Assembly: GCF_963678635.1 (NCBI RefSeq)
Contig: NC_087069.1
Location: 43,970,688-44,034,687 of the forward strand
Direction: 5' to 3'
Origin: Symsagittifera roscoffensis
Taxonomy: Eukaryota > Xenacoelomorpha > Acoela > Convolutidae
Length of the DNA: 64,000 bases
Position 1 is the stretch's first letter. Each line of letters begins with the position of its first letter. A program made the translations under genes and the position numbers. The notes below the pieces were generated by a model. That model was not told the DNA's origin. It did not search any database and worked only from the letters and a program-made list of their open reading frames with translations. Positions 21,117 to 32,238 of the stretch are shown here, piece after piece.

Positions 21117-23006
21117 TGAAAACGCTTTTGATGGGAACACATTTTTTTGAAATAAACAAAGAAACTTAAAAAACTCGAATTGTTGTATCAGTTATAAATT
21201 ATTACTTCATAACAATCATCATAAAATGTTTTTCAATGATTTAGAGTCTAATTAGTTTTTAGGAAATTCAAATCGCCAATCGAAACCTCATATTAAGGCA
21301 AAAAAGTGAAAACAACCAAGAAATTTAGAAATTCGAAAAAAAATGATTTTTTTTTCAACTAAATATACAGTCTTGTTTGTATTTTCGTTCAAATAGGACA
21401 AAGTTTACTTAAATTTTGATAAAAACAGTAATTAAATAAGTTTTTAAAAAAGTTTTAAAAACAGTAATTAAACAGTAATTCTGTCATTTAATAAACAAAT
21501 ACTGGAAAATCAACTGATAATTAGTTAGTGTTTTATATCAATTTTGATTAAATTGTGTGTTTTGTCTGATTTTCTTCAGATATATACTAGCTTTAAACGT
21601 ACACTTCAGGGAGAAAAAATAAATTGGAACCAAAAATGCTTCAATTACCAGAAATACAGAACATCACAGAGCATTACTCAGGGGTAAAATTATCAACAAA
21701 CATAAAGTCTCCCCAAATTTGGGACAGATCTTTGAATTCGTTCAGCATCGTGATTAACAGTATTTATAATTGCCGAAATTGCTTCTCCTTTTTTTTCACC
21801 AAGAATACTTGTAAGCAGGGTTCAAAATAAAATTTTCCCCTGTAGAATTTTTGATTTTTCAAGAATTCAAAATAATTGGGATTAGTTCTTTTCTTGAGTA
21901 ATTTCTTGAAGAGCAAGCTGATCAGACAAATAGAAATGAGAGAAATTATTTTGAGATTATATTAAAATGGAAGTAAACAATATGAGTCATTCAATTAGCC
22001 ATAAAAGGAAATAGAACTATAAATGGAATTTTTGGGTGAGGTTTCCAATTATGGAATTGGGTAGGTGTTAGTAATCATATATAAATCCACAATTCTCAGC
22101 AAAAATTATTGTTCGTGATGGCTGCTGCTATATGTCAAAGTATTTTCCCAGCTTTTATTCAGATCATAATAACAAAACCTTTTTTTTCTGTTTCGAACGA
22201 TTTTTACGAAAAAATATAGAATCCAAGATTATTGCGTGTCTACTTACGATTCTTTTTGTTTCTTGGAAAATGCAAATTTAATTTAATTTTAATAGGAACA
22301 TCTCTAATCCAATTTTTTCAGAGATCAGACAAATATCTTTACATATATCAACATATTGATTGTCTGTACACTTTGTGTTACATCAAGAAGGGAAGTATTG
22401 AATCAGCTAAAATGCGGTGTTCAGCATAATTTACGATGGAAAGTAAATGAAAAAAGAACAAGTGTATCAAGAAAACGACTCGTTCTTAAAAAGCTCAAAA
22501 AAAAACATTATCTAAGTCCTAATAAAAAACTTGCATCTACGCAAACTCTGGGCTCATCATTTTTAGACAGAATTCGAAGAATTCAAAACTCAAAATTGAG
22601 TATGATTTGATCAAAATAATTGATTGTTTTTTAGGGTTATGGTTTTGTAAATAGTAATTATGTAAGCTTTGTGATTAAAATAATCAATTGTCTTCAATTG
22701 TGCTCCTAAGATTTTTCACTGATAAGTCTTTAAAAACCAAGCTTTGGTTCAGGTTCAGGAACATTTATTTCAAATGAAAGAAAAAACTCAATGGAGAAAC
22801 AAATAAGAAATGTTAATAAATGTGTAAAAAGTTTATTTGAAACAAAAATTGTGTTTACTTTGGAGTTCGTTGTCACTTTCTTCTTCATTGACCACACAAT
22901 GTTTTCGTCTCAACAGAGATCAGTTATCCTGTTAAAGCTTCAATTTTTTTTTCTCGTACCTTCTATCACGAATTGTTTCAAGTTTTCGCCAATCATGTAG
23001 GGAAAA
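21117..23006. other. Spacer start; decayed D3 sequence
   Basis: From about 21.60 kb the sequence is a diverged third copy of the D block: CAGGGTTCAAAATAAA (21816) equals the D1 string at about 7307. Minus-strand VKKKEKQFRQL matches KKKKEYQQFG. A plus-strand basic frame at 22356-22610 (SRKRLVLKKLKKKHYLSP) may match the weak frame at 8.0 kb. No intact gene seen. Confidence 0.35.
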
Positions 23007-23471
23007 TCATAAAGGACTGAAACACTTCTTCGGATCTCTGTGGAAGATGTCAAATTCAACCATTTCATCAAAAACAGTCATTTGTAGTAAATGTTCAGTT
23101 GTAAGCAAATGAAAACTATTTCCGTATCCCAGATCAATAATTTCATCGAAATATTTTTCATTTGAATTATATGAAAACCCGTATTTTTTTCTCGAAGGTG
23201 ACTTAGACAGAGCCAATTTTTTTCTAAATTCTCTAATTATTTTACTCTCGAGTTCTCTCCATTCTGAAAGATCTATAATATTTTGCTCACTAGACTGGGA
23301 GATTTTAATAATTTTGAGAATTTCAAACTGGATGCAGTAACTCGCACCTTCTATCATGATGGGTTTCAACTTTTGGGATAGATTTCCGTTTCTTCTAAAA
23401 ATTTTACTCATTTTGATAGAATGAAGTGAGCTGTAGGATACTTTCAAATAAAATGAAAATTTTCTTTTCAT
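23007..23471 (-). CDS. Hypothetical protein, 154 residues
   Basis: The longest ATG-to-stop frame in the window. The start region is MKRKFSFYLKVSYSS, with a second Met MSKIFRRNG at about residue 21. The body is mixed charge with SEWRELESKIIREFRKKLAL and a C terminus FDIFHRDPKKCFSPL. No transmembrane segment, signal or known motif seen. No homologous copy elsewhere in the window, unlike its neighbours. Its 5' end and upstream flank are duplicated 836 bp further upstream. It may be a single-exon gene or one long exon. Confidence 0.5.
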   Translation of the reverse strand: MKRKFSFYLKVSYSSLHSIKMSKIFRRNGNLSQKLKPIMIEGASYCIQFEILKIIKISQSSEQNIIDLSEWRELESKIIREFRKKLALSKSPSRKKYGFSYNSNEKYFDEIIDLGYGNSFHLLTTEHLLQMTVFDEMVEFDIFHRDPKKCFSPL

Positions 23472-23649
23472 CTGTTTCTTATTACCAGCCTAAATTATGT
23501 TGTGGTTACCATCTCTAAAAAATGAAAAAAATCTGTACAAAAAGAAATAGGACAAAAAATTTTCAACAATTCTCTTTTAGTTTAAAAAAGAGAACCATTT
23601 TGTCTTATCAAATTGGTTGACTTTAATTGCCTATAAGAGGTCATGTAGA
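23457..23649. repeat. Promoter-proximal repeat R, original copy
   Basis: 193-bp segment including the start codon and upstream flank of the 154-residue frame. It recurs at 24293-24485 with the same length and only scattered mismatches. Confidence 0.75.
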
Positions 23650-25339
23650 AAAAAATTTATTGTTGATTTGAAGCTAATTTTGAAAGGTTTTCTAAAGAGA
23701 AAAAATTTCTTGATAACTACTCCTATTAATCAGAACTATTAAAGGTTTGAATAAAATAGTAAAATTTATAAAAGCCACAAATTTTTTCATCAACCTCATC
23801 ACCTTAGTGTTTGCTCTGGGATTCTGATAAGTTAAATTTTTAATGGATGTTTCTAGAGTTTAGAAGATTCAGAAAACTTCAGAAAATAATGTAAAAATTC
23901 ATAATCAAAAATTTGTGTTAATTAGGTAATGTGTGGATTATAACATTTAGAAGATTCTTGAAGTTAATGAGTAATGAAAGGTTCTTCTCTAGAGAATTAA
24001 TTATTTTTTTGCTTAAACATTTCAAAAGACACCTTGCTAGCTCTGTCGAGAATCATGTCAGACTCTGGGATTAGCTTTTTCAAAAAAATTTTATTATTGA
24101 TAGTTGAATATTTTTTAAAAGAATCTTGTCACAAGTTTTTCAACGAACAATTTTGTATTTTTTTTACACGTTTCTAAAACTTAACTCACAAGTTTTTCGG
24201 CAAGTTGCAATTACTGATTTGATTTTTTCAACAGCTTGGCAAAAAATTAATTGAGTTTTTATACAAGATGCAAAAATTGTTTTGGTTTTTTTAAATTTTC
24301 TTTTCATCTGTTTCTGATTACCAGCCTAAATTATGTTTTGGTTACAATCTCTAAAAAAGGAAAAAAATCTGGACAAAAAGAAATAGGACAAAAAAATTTC
24401 AACAATTCTCTTTTAGTTTAAAAAAGAGAACCATTTTGTCTTATCAAATTGGTCGACTTTAATTGCCTATAAGAGGTCATGTAGAGGTCACTGATTTGAT
24501 TTTTTCAACAGCTTGGCAAAAAATTAATTGAGTTTTTATACAAGATGCAAAACTTGTTTTGGTTTTTTTACAAGTGTGCAAAAATTTTCAGAAAGTTTTT
24601 GTGTAAGTTGCAAGTTTTTTCGTGGTTCTTAAGAAAAAAAACGCAAAAAATTAACTTCTTTTTTTATATGCATATGCAAAAAAAAACGCAAAATTTTATT
24701 GTAAAAAAATTGTTAAAAATTGCTGAAATTTTTTCTTTATTGATGACTTTGAGTGCTATTCCCTATTTTAATACATTGTTTTTTTGATGTTTTCGATCAA
24801 CATACATGCGAAAAAAATAATTTTTTAATGATCAAAACTAGAACAAAGTAACTCAAAAGTTTAAATTTTCAACAGAGCAAGAAAATCTTGTTACAGTTTT
24901 CTTTAAAATGCGAAAAAATTTGAGGAAATTTTTCTTAAAATGCGAGTTTTTTTTCGATTTTTTTCACATGTGCGCTAAAAACATTGTGAACCTTTTTGCA
25001 CGGTGTGAAAATTTTTGTAGAGTTTTTAACAAGTATGCAAGTTTGTCAGGATTTTTTTTATCTTGTGTGCAAAAATGTTGTGAAATTGAATTTTTTTTAT
25101 CATCTTTACAATAAAACTTTGTGAAACAAATTACCAATTGCAAAAATAGCTTAATTTTTAATCCATGTGCAAAATTGTTTAATAAATTTTTCTGCGCCCT
25201 TATCTCTTTGTTCCTATCTCATAAAAAAAATTGTCTCATCGAAAAAACAGATGCAAAAGAATTGAATTACAAAACAAGACAACAACCAAATTATTTACAA
25301 ATTAAAGAACTGTTGAGCAGCTAAAGAATTTTGCAAGTT
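23650..25339. other. No gene supported apart from repeats
   Basis: AT-rich with poly-T runs. From about 24.1 kb recurring phrases such as TTTTTATACAAGATGCAAAA and TGTGCAAAAATTTTC form weak internal repetition, and ACATACATGCGAAAAAA (24801) aligns with D1/D2. Frames at 24545-25114 are T-rich Phe/Lys strings with no coding support. Confidence 0.35.
24213..24569. repeat. X-R-X structure: R copy between duplicated 80-bp flanks
   Basis: An 80-bp segment X (ACTGATTTGATTTTTTCAAC...) occurs at 24213-24292 and 24490-24569. The R copy (24293-24485) sits exactly between them. So a copy of the sequence at 23.5 kb was inserted here with duplication of the target. The insert has no transposon features; templated repair is a simple explanation. 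Confidence 0.65.
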
Positions 25340-25784
25340 CTAAATGGAGCGCAAAGCTGGTATTGCCTCCTTCGCCGATGCTTGTCTTGGTGGTTCGCTG
25401 ACTGGAGTTCTCAGCTCAGAAAACCCCTCATCCTCTTTGATGGTAATTGGGTTCTCCACAGATCCTTCTTCCCAAGGAAAGAGGAAATAATCGACCACAT
25501 TGAACCACATATCTAGAGTCAGGAGTGTCAGGGTAGTTCATTCCCACATGCTGCTGAGACACTTCCTCCATCATTTGCATTGTTCCAAGTTGGTTCTTTG
25601 TGTTGGGTATATGATGTTCGTCGAAATCACTTGGCATCACTTCCACCATGTGCCAGACTTGGATTGAGATGTCCATTTGTGCCACAAAAACTCCAGAGAC
25701 TGTTTCTCGCACTTGAATTTGTACTAGATCAAGCAAAAATTCAACAGAGTACATAAGGTTGCTGTTATGCACTGAGAAGGTCAT
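25340..25784 (-). pseudogene. Family X gene, copy 3 (best preserved, one frameshift)
   Basis: ATG at 25784 (MTFSVHNSNLMYSVEF) opens a frame through VRETVSGVFVAQMD, VEVMPSDFDEHHIP and MNYPDTPDSRYVVQ. One base appears missing near 25497. In the shifted frame the protein continues DYFLFPWEEGSVENPITI, FSELRTPVSEPPRQ and stops at 25340-25342. Full length would be about 148 residues, single exon, with an acidic and Pro-containing C terminus. The region aligned with copies 1 and 2 spans most of the length. The CCAAT array lies about 230 bp upstream. No known domain recognised. If the frameshift is a sequencing error this is an intact gene. Confidence 0.5.
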
Positions 25785-26016
25785 TTTGGGCAATTAGTTG
25801 AGTAAAAGAAACAGCGTAAAAACAAAATATACAGTTGAGATGGAGGTGGTTGGTGGAAGTTAACTTGAAATTAAATTGAATTGAGCTAAAAAAGGAGGTA
25901 GTTGACGGTAGTTAAGTTAAAAACAAAATGATTTTTAGAGAGATGGTTACTTTGAACTCGATTGAGTGGGTTTAACCAAAAAGAAATGACTTTCCATACT
26001 TGGTCTGTAGTCGTGC

Positions 26017-26165
26017 CCAATCAAATTTCAGCTTCTTTTTATGGAATTTTTAATTAAAAATTGTGTCATATCGGAAACAAAGTTCCATTTTAGGAATTTT
26101 GTACTTATTGTCGTTTCCAATCACTAAAAAGTTCATTTATATTAGGCAGCCGTCTCCAATAAAAA
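26017..26165. promoter_or_regulatory. CCAAT array, D3 copy
   Basis: CCAATCAA at 26017, CCAATCAC at 26117 and CCAAT at 26156, at positions equivalent to three of the five boxes at 16.12-16.32 kb. The other two positions are mutated (for example ATATCGGAAAC where D2 has ATCCAATCAAAAC). Upstream of family X copy 3. Confidence 0.4.
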
Positions 26166-26684
26166 ACAGTTTCACCTTTTAAGGATTTGAATCTTCCAAA
26201 TAAGTAAACGTATTTACAAAAGCAGTTGCAAAAAATGACCACAGGTTGTTTTCTGTAAAAATAAAAAACATCGCTGATATAAATAACACATGAAAGAAAA
26301 ATATAACAAGTAGCATCTCTGCAAGTTTTCTCATCAAGTCAATTGAATTTTGTGTACATAATCAATGAGAAATTGTTGATTCTTGAGTAGATAGTCAAGT
26401 TGTTTGATTGTGATATAGATTTGAGAGGATAGCTCGAAATTGATGATTTTTTCCGAGCAAATTTCTGGAAATCTCATTCCAAACTTGTTCATGCAAGATT
26501 TTGAACTTTGAAAGTCTTCAAGGAAATGAAAAAGTAAAGAACTTTGCCGCGGAGTTTGTACAAATTTGGGAATTTGGTAGGGGAAAAAAGATTCTTTGAT
26601 ATTTTATCGAACGAATTTTTGGTTAACTTCAAAGTTTCGAGAAAAAATAAAATTTATTTTCTAGTCGGGTGCAATTCAGCAGTA

Positions 26685-26990
26685 AGTTTATTGCTTTGAT
26701 ACCCAATACTCGGTTCAAAAGTAAACTCTTTGATTGAGTAAGTTTCTCTAAATAAACCTTAACTTAGTCGAAAAACTCTTTTGTGGACAACATAAACGTC
26801 CAAAAAATTGTGAAAACAGTAAAAATCTACATCTCTTCCATCAATAAGGGAATCAAACTGAAAATTTTTTTTTCCTGTAGAGTAACTCGAAGAAATTCAA
26901 ATGTTTTTTAATTGACATTTTTCAATTAAGGTTTTTTTTCTTCCAAAGTTATGTCTAGAAATTTCTTAGTTCCGATTGGTTGAAAACTTT
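26685..26990 (-). pseudogene. Inward small gene, right-arm copy (broken)
   Basis: Minus-strand reading gives FHNFLDVYVVHKRVFRLS, a stop, then RETYSIKEFTFEPSIGYQS, matching the left-arm gene at 20357-20665. Further stops and frame changes lie in the first half. The C-terminal motif is the most conserved part. Confidence 0.5.
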
Positions 26991-27030
26991 GCTGGAAAAT
27001 TATGAACTTTCGAAGGAATGACACATGCGA

Positions 27031-27098
27031 TGACGTCATTACCGTAAAGGTTAAAATGCGTGGGTGGTGACGTCATTTCTATTTAAAGAATGACGTCA
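27031..27098. promoter_or_regulatory. Triple palindromic CRE (TGACGTCA)
   Basis: Three perfect TGACGTCA at 27031-27038, 27068-27075 and 27091-27098, spaced 37 and 23 bp. The last is 18 bp from the ATG of the zinc-finger gene. CRE palindromes bind CREB/ATF-type bZIP dimers. Together with the CCAAT-like box at 26973-26979 this is the right-arm version of the bidirectional promoter. Confidence 0.55.
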
Positions 27099-27115
27099 TC
27101 ACCATAGAAGAACCT

Positions 27116-27238
27116 ATGAAACAAAAACTGAAGACAAGGATTATCAATTTTATTACTGTTTTGAATTTGATACAATTACAAAATCTAGATTTGTCAGAAT
27201 ATCTTTTAATCGATTATTCAAATTTAAAAATTTTTTAA
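27116..27238 (+). CDS. First exon of the zinc-finger gene, right arm
   Basis: ATG at 27116, MKQKLKTRIINFITVLNLIQ, then LQNLDLSEYLLIDYSNLK, TAA at 27236. Homologous to the left-arm frame at 20013-20210. Leu/Ile-rich, possibly amphipathic. It is assumed to be spliced to the zinc-finger exon about 420 bp downstream on the same strand. The donor was not pinned down, so it could also be a separate short peptide. Confidence 0.4.
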   Translation: MKQKLKTRIINFITVLNLIQLQNLDLSEYLLIDYSNLKIF

Positions 27239-27655
27239 TCGATCATCCAAATTTTAAAAAAAAGAGAGTGATAAAAATTCATATTTTGTTAATTTTATTT
27301 CACTGGTTAGAAATAGAACAAATCAAAAAAAAAACTTTATCGAAAAATCAAATTATGAAAGGAGTATCCCAAAAATATATATAAACCAGACAAGAAATTT
27401 CATTTATCTCACTTTGGTGTCATATTTATTTGTTAGTTATCTTGTAAAAATTCAATAAAATTGATTAATTAGAAAGTTTCATGAACATAGTTTTGTTCTG
27501 ATCTAAAAAAACATTTGGATAGTAAATTTGCTGTTTTTGTTCACTATTATTCATTTTTCGGGGCTGTTCAACTTTTCTTATCTAGAAACATGGGACATTT
27601 TAAATCTCCCAGTTTTTCTCAAGTTTTTTTTTACTTATTGAGATGCCGTCACTGA

Positions 27656-27886
27656 ATACAATCGAAAGAGGTTGCATGTCTTGAATGTGGCAGAGAATAC
27701 ACTCGCTTACACGCATCAAGACACCGTAGAACCTGTGGTGTTTTGAAGTATTCGAACTGTAACTTTTGTAAATATAGCAGCGAGGAACTCATTAATCATA
27801 TCAAGAAAAAGCATTTTTCTTGTCCACATAATGTTAAATTTTGTGCTCAGCAGTCTCAAAATACGCTCCAAGAAAATTTAAAGTGA
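27656..27886 (+). CDS. C2H2 zinc-finger terminal exon, right arm
   Basis: Open from 27656 to TGA at 27884. It contains VACLECGREYTRLHASRHRR, then CNFCKYSSEELINHIKKKHF, SCPHN and QNTLQENLK. The first unit C-x2-C...H-x3-H/C and the second C-x2-C-x9-H-x4-H fit Cys/His zinc fingers, typical of nuclear DNA-binding proteins. All ligands lost in the left arm are present here, though CSIC of the left arm is YSNC here. An in-frame TGA at 27653 marks the limit upstream; the acceptor was not identified. Confidence 0.6.
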   Translation: MQSKEVACLECGREYTRLHASRHRRTCGVLKYSNCNFCKYSSEELINHIKKKHFSCPHNVKFCAQQSQNTLQENLK

Positions 27887-30800
27887 TTGTCTTTTCTTAA
27901 TTAACATAAAAATTACTATGAACAATACTTTTTACTGAATCTGAAAATCTATACAATTGTGATAAATTTGAAAAATTCTAGTAGGAACAACACAGTTTTT
28001 TCATCACAATTCTTGATCTGTTTTTTTTTTATTGAAAGTTTCTGATTGATGGTAAAACCAGAAACATTCGATTTCAATTTGTCGTGAAACTTTCAGTGGA
28101 AATCGAACTGAAAATTTTTTAATCTATAGTAAGAGCTCCATTGGTTGCAAGTTTGAGGAGATTTTGTTGCGATTAATTTGTAGTAAAATTTCATATCACG
28201 CGCTAATGAGTGATTAAGTATTTGTTATAAAATTGTAAAAAACTGGATCGTAATTGACTAAATGAAATGTTTTGCATAGTTACCTTTTTAAAGTTTTCCG
28301 TGTTTACTGCTACTAAAAGTGTTCAAAGAATATGGCGTTTTTAAGCAGATAATGGGGATGATTTATTACGAATTACGGTTTTCTTCTTTTTTTTTGACAA
28401 TTTCCGAAAAAACTAATTGATACTTGACCGAGAAAAGATGAAAAAAATGTTTTCGCTTACCTTTGAAAATTTCAAGATAAAGTTTTACATCTTTCTCAAC
28501 AAAAAAATTACTTCCATAAAAAAATTCATGGATTTGAAACAGCAACATATAATTATCAGGTTGAGAAAATCATTTGAAGACTTTTAGCAAAGTTTTTACG
28601 GTATTAATTTTGCTTCGGACTTTTGAACGTTCGTTGAAATGATACATTTCCCATCTAAAACTCAATTTTCAACTAAAATTCTTTCAAACTGGATCAAAAT
28701 AGAAGATAGCAGGTTAAGCAGAAACGGAGATAATTATAAATTGAGATCGAAACTCAATTTAATTTTTTAGAACTTTTGAGATAATTTTAATAAAATTCAG
28801 CTGATAAATTACATCTTGAGAAAGAATCCAACATTTGAAAGTTTAAAGATTAATATTTATGTGTAATTTATTGGAATATTTGATATCTTTTGATATATTA
28901 GGTGAATTTGAATGTTTTGAGTATTTTTTTGTGAAGAAAATCCAAATCCGGCATATTTTGGAAGATAATAAATGAAGCAAAAATCAAAAAGTTGCTTTCA
29001 AGATCCACATTTTATCATTTTGGATGAATTAGAGTTTTGATGTGGAAAATTTTTTAGAGATAATAAAATAGAGCCTGCTGAAAGTTTCTTAATAAACTGA
29101 TATTTTAGCAGAACCAGATGTTAAATATATGAAATTTCGCATGAAAAAATCAATCAGACACGCATTTTAGATTTTGTTCTGGCTAGCTTCTTTTTTTTTC
29201 AATAGAAAATTATGTAGAACTATAGAGTTTTTTGCTTAATACATTTCGCAAAACTACTCAATGGTTACTGTTTGCACATTGTTTTCTTTTTCTAAACAGA
29301 TTTTCTTAAGAAGCGTTCTTTTAGAAGTATTTAGATGTTGCAGAAGTCAGAACTAGGTTCCCTTGCGTACTTCTACTTCCGAAGGTTTTCAGATTATAAT
29401 CAATAGAGAGGCTCTTAACTTGCTCCACAACCCAACGTAAAAACACACTTTTATTTTTTTAGTTTTTACATATGTTTTCGATTGCTTCAACTAGCACCGA
29501 TTGTGTCTCACTTAGAAATTTTTCAGAAAACTCAAGAATATAAAGCGATTTAAGAACTACTTAGAAAATTGATAGTTAATGATCCCAAAAGATGTATTTT
29601 TGCTTAAATGGACTTTTGTAGCAACTGAACAAAGGACACTGAAGGAAAACATGTACAAACTTTTTAGTATTAGTTAGGCGTTCTCAGTACTGTTTTCATC
29701 TCTGCCAACAAACTGTTCGTTCAATTTATTTGTTGAACTATTTTGTTCCTAAAATCACCACTTCTGACTATAGTTTCTGGCAAAATGAGTGCTATGGCAA
29801 AAACAATTTTAAGCAGAAAGTAAGAACAACCTTAACACATAGAACCTTTCTTCCAAAAAAATATGGAAATTATGTTGTAGAATTAACAGAGAGATAATCA
29901 TCAGTTATGAAGAAGATTTAGTTGAATTTCATCCAATATCTAATATACTTTTAAAAGAAAGTTACCACATTTTTAGTTAATTTTAGTAGTAAACTGTTCA
30001 TTTCTCACATTTTTCGTCATTGATCTGAAATTTATTATTTGTAACGTAAAACTTTTCACAGAAGTTGTATTTTTTGCACAACGTTGGGTAAATCATTGAG
30101 AAAAAACTGAGGAGGAGTTGAATCCTGTATTTTAATCTAGAAATTTCAATGAATATTGATCTCATTGCTTATTTGAATTGAGATGCTTAGGTAAATTCTC
30201 ACTGAACTGGACCAATATCCAGTTAATTACACAAATAAAATGTTAAAACTGGAAAATTTTGGATAGATTGGATTATGTTTTATTTCACTTTCTCGAAAAT
30301 TAGGATTAATTTCACCATTTACCTGAGAAATTGGAAGTTTCAAAATTCTTTCAGCTAATATAAGCTTTGTATGTTCAGAGCATCATATAACCCGTATTTT
30401 AGCTCAAGCTAGGGTAAACTTTATCGTAATTCAATATTTTGAGAAAAAATTGTGGAAAATTCAAATTTGTACTGAAAAATTTGTACTATGATGCCTATTA
30501 AAATACAATTTAAGCAGTTTTTTAAATTCTGTACATAAATTTAGTTTTTCAATTAGATGAGAAGCATCAAAACTATGAGATTTCTGCAATTTTTTTTCAA
30601 AAACTTGAAATTTTGGCAATTTTTTTTAAATACTTAAAATTTTGATACTTTTTTGCATAAACCTTGATTTTTTTTCACAATTTCAGTAGGTTTGAAGTCA
30701 TTATGAGCTCTCTCTCTCTCTCCCTCTGGTATTCAGAACTTTATATTACCTGGTTCTGAGCTCAAATTAGTGTAAATTTTATCAATATTTATTTTATCAT

Positions 30801-31660
30801 TTTATCATTTTATTATTTTTAGTGAAAAATTCCAAATTTTGTTTTCAATAGTTTTGTATCATTGTCTCAACATGATACTAATTAAAACACAGATTAGGCT
30901 TAATTCTAATTCTGCACGTAATATAACAACCATATTTTACAATTAGCTTAGATGCGACAAAAAAAAATAACTAAAACCGGAGATTTCTGCAGTTTTTTCC
31001 AAAAAATTTCCAAAACTTTCGGTCGATTTCAGCATAGTTGCAAATAGATAGAAAGTAAGGGTACCTATTAACTTTTAATGGGTCGAAATTTAGCAAATCT
31101 TATCGTGTTAAGAAATTTTTTTGAAAAATTTTTGAAGAAAAATCTCAATTTTTGCTCAAAAACTCTTACCATTGACTTACCATATACCAAAACACTAACT
31201 AAAAAACCTTTATTTCACAACGTACCGTAAATAAAAATTAATTTTTTCCAAATAGATAATGCGCGTCGAGGTTTCTGCAAGCAAAATAGACATTTTCCAA
31301 CAAAATAGACATTCTTTTTTCTTACCAATCTCTTATCATCACACAAACCATAAAACCTTACCATTGGTTATCCCTATCATATTACATTGTAGACTCTATA
31401 CCCATTGCTAATACAAAGCTGGGAGACCGGATGCTCTATTCCCTATCTTAAAACTGCAAACCCTATCCAAAACTGAGAATGTTGAAGCTCTTCTATTTTT
31501 TCTTTAACAAGTTCTGTGACGTAAATGAGTTGGAAGAAATGGAGTTGGACGAAGACTCACTTTATTTAACAATTGCTAAGAAAAACTAATACCATTGTAT
31601 TCAACCAGAAAAGAACAACTTGATCAAATTTAAGAAAAAAAGTTGTAGAGACTATTTTGA
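27887..31660. other. Outer right arm and flank, no intact gene
   Basis: Aligned in reverse with 17.2-19.2 kb up to about 30905. From 30.9 to 31.66 kb the sequence is AT-rich with no exon seen. A CT run (30713-30726, partly interrupted) corresponds to the unremarkable AATACCACAGG area in the left arm, so the microsatellite arose in one arm only. Confidence 0.4.
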
Positions 31661-31892
31661 GGTAGATGCAAGATCTAATCTAATTCCGCGAACATGTTGC
31701 AGCAGTCATAACAGCACGAAAAACGGGATCCTGGATTTTTCAAAAAAAGTTTAGGTTTACAGAGATAATATATTTACGTCGCAAGGCTTCTTCTTTCTTG
31801 TCCCGGTTGTAATTACTTCATATAGCCTGCGGTTTGCTTGTCTCGTAAAAAAGAGCTTGCGAGTTTCTACTCTCTTCTCCAGTATCGGATAG

Positions 31893-32078
31893 AAGGATCA
31901 AGAAGCAAAAAAGTGGAAGTCATGCGTTAGTATAGCAGACCTGAAAAAAGTTGTGGAGGAGCAAAGAAAAAAAGGAGAGATACTCAAAGAGGAGTTGAGT
32001 GCTTGTCAACAATTTTTGGTTGGTGCAGAAAAGAAATTGAGATCTATAACGTATTTTATCTCCAAATGGCCAGGCTAG
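31893..32078 (+). CDS. Coiled-coil exon, family A/B copy B
   Basis: Frame KDQEAKKWKSCVSIADLKKV, then VEEQRKKGEILKEELSACQQ, ending in TAG at 32076. Homologous to residues of the copy A gene at 16.7 kb and in the same orientation. An in-frame TAG at 31890 and the acceptor-like CTTCTCCAG at 31882 make the 5' boundary ambiguous. Coiled-coil prediction is by eye. Confidence 0.45.
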   Translation, partial: KDQEAKKWKSCVSIADLKKVVEEQRKKGEILKEELSACQQFLVGAEKKLRSITYFISKWPG

Positions 32079-32238
32079 ACAATGAAGTTATCAAAGAGAA
32101 ACAAAAAAAGTCTTCAACAAGCTCATATCTGCCGCAAAAGTCAATATTGCTCAGAGACTTTGTTCTTTGAACTTTTGAGTTTGGTGAATATCACTAAATA
32201 TCAAGGAAAATCAGTGAATTTCCCATGTCAACAGTGTT

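Larger units (their letters stand above)
21600..26250 (+). repeat. Segmental duplication block D3 (partial)
   Basis: Covers only the distal part of the D unit: the terminal-exon region, family X copy 3 and the CCAAT array. Roughly 2-3 kb of extra sequence (about 22.1-25.0 kb, with the 154-residue frame) interrupts it. Confidence 0.55.
26490..30905 (-). repeat. Large inverted repeat, right arm
   Basis: Reverse-complement counterpart of 17213-20860, larger by about 0.8 kb through indels. Inner edge near 26490, outer edge near 30905 (TAATTAAAACACAGATTAGG after TCTCAACATGATAC). It contains the better copy of the zinc-finger gene. Confidence 0.8.

Noticed and set aside
24545-25114. Two Phe/Lys-rich plus-strand frames
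   Set aside because: Low-complexity T/A sequence translates to such strings by chance; not conserved in D1 or D2.
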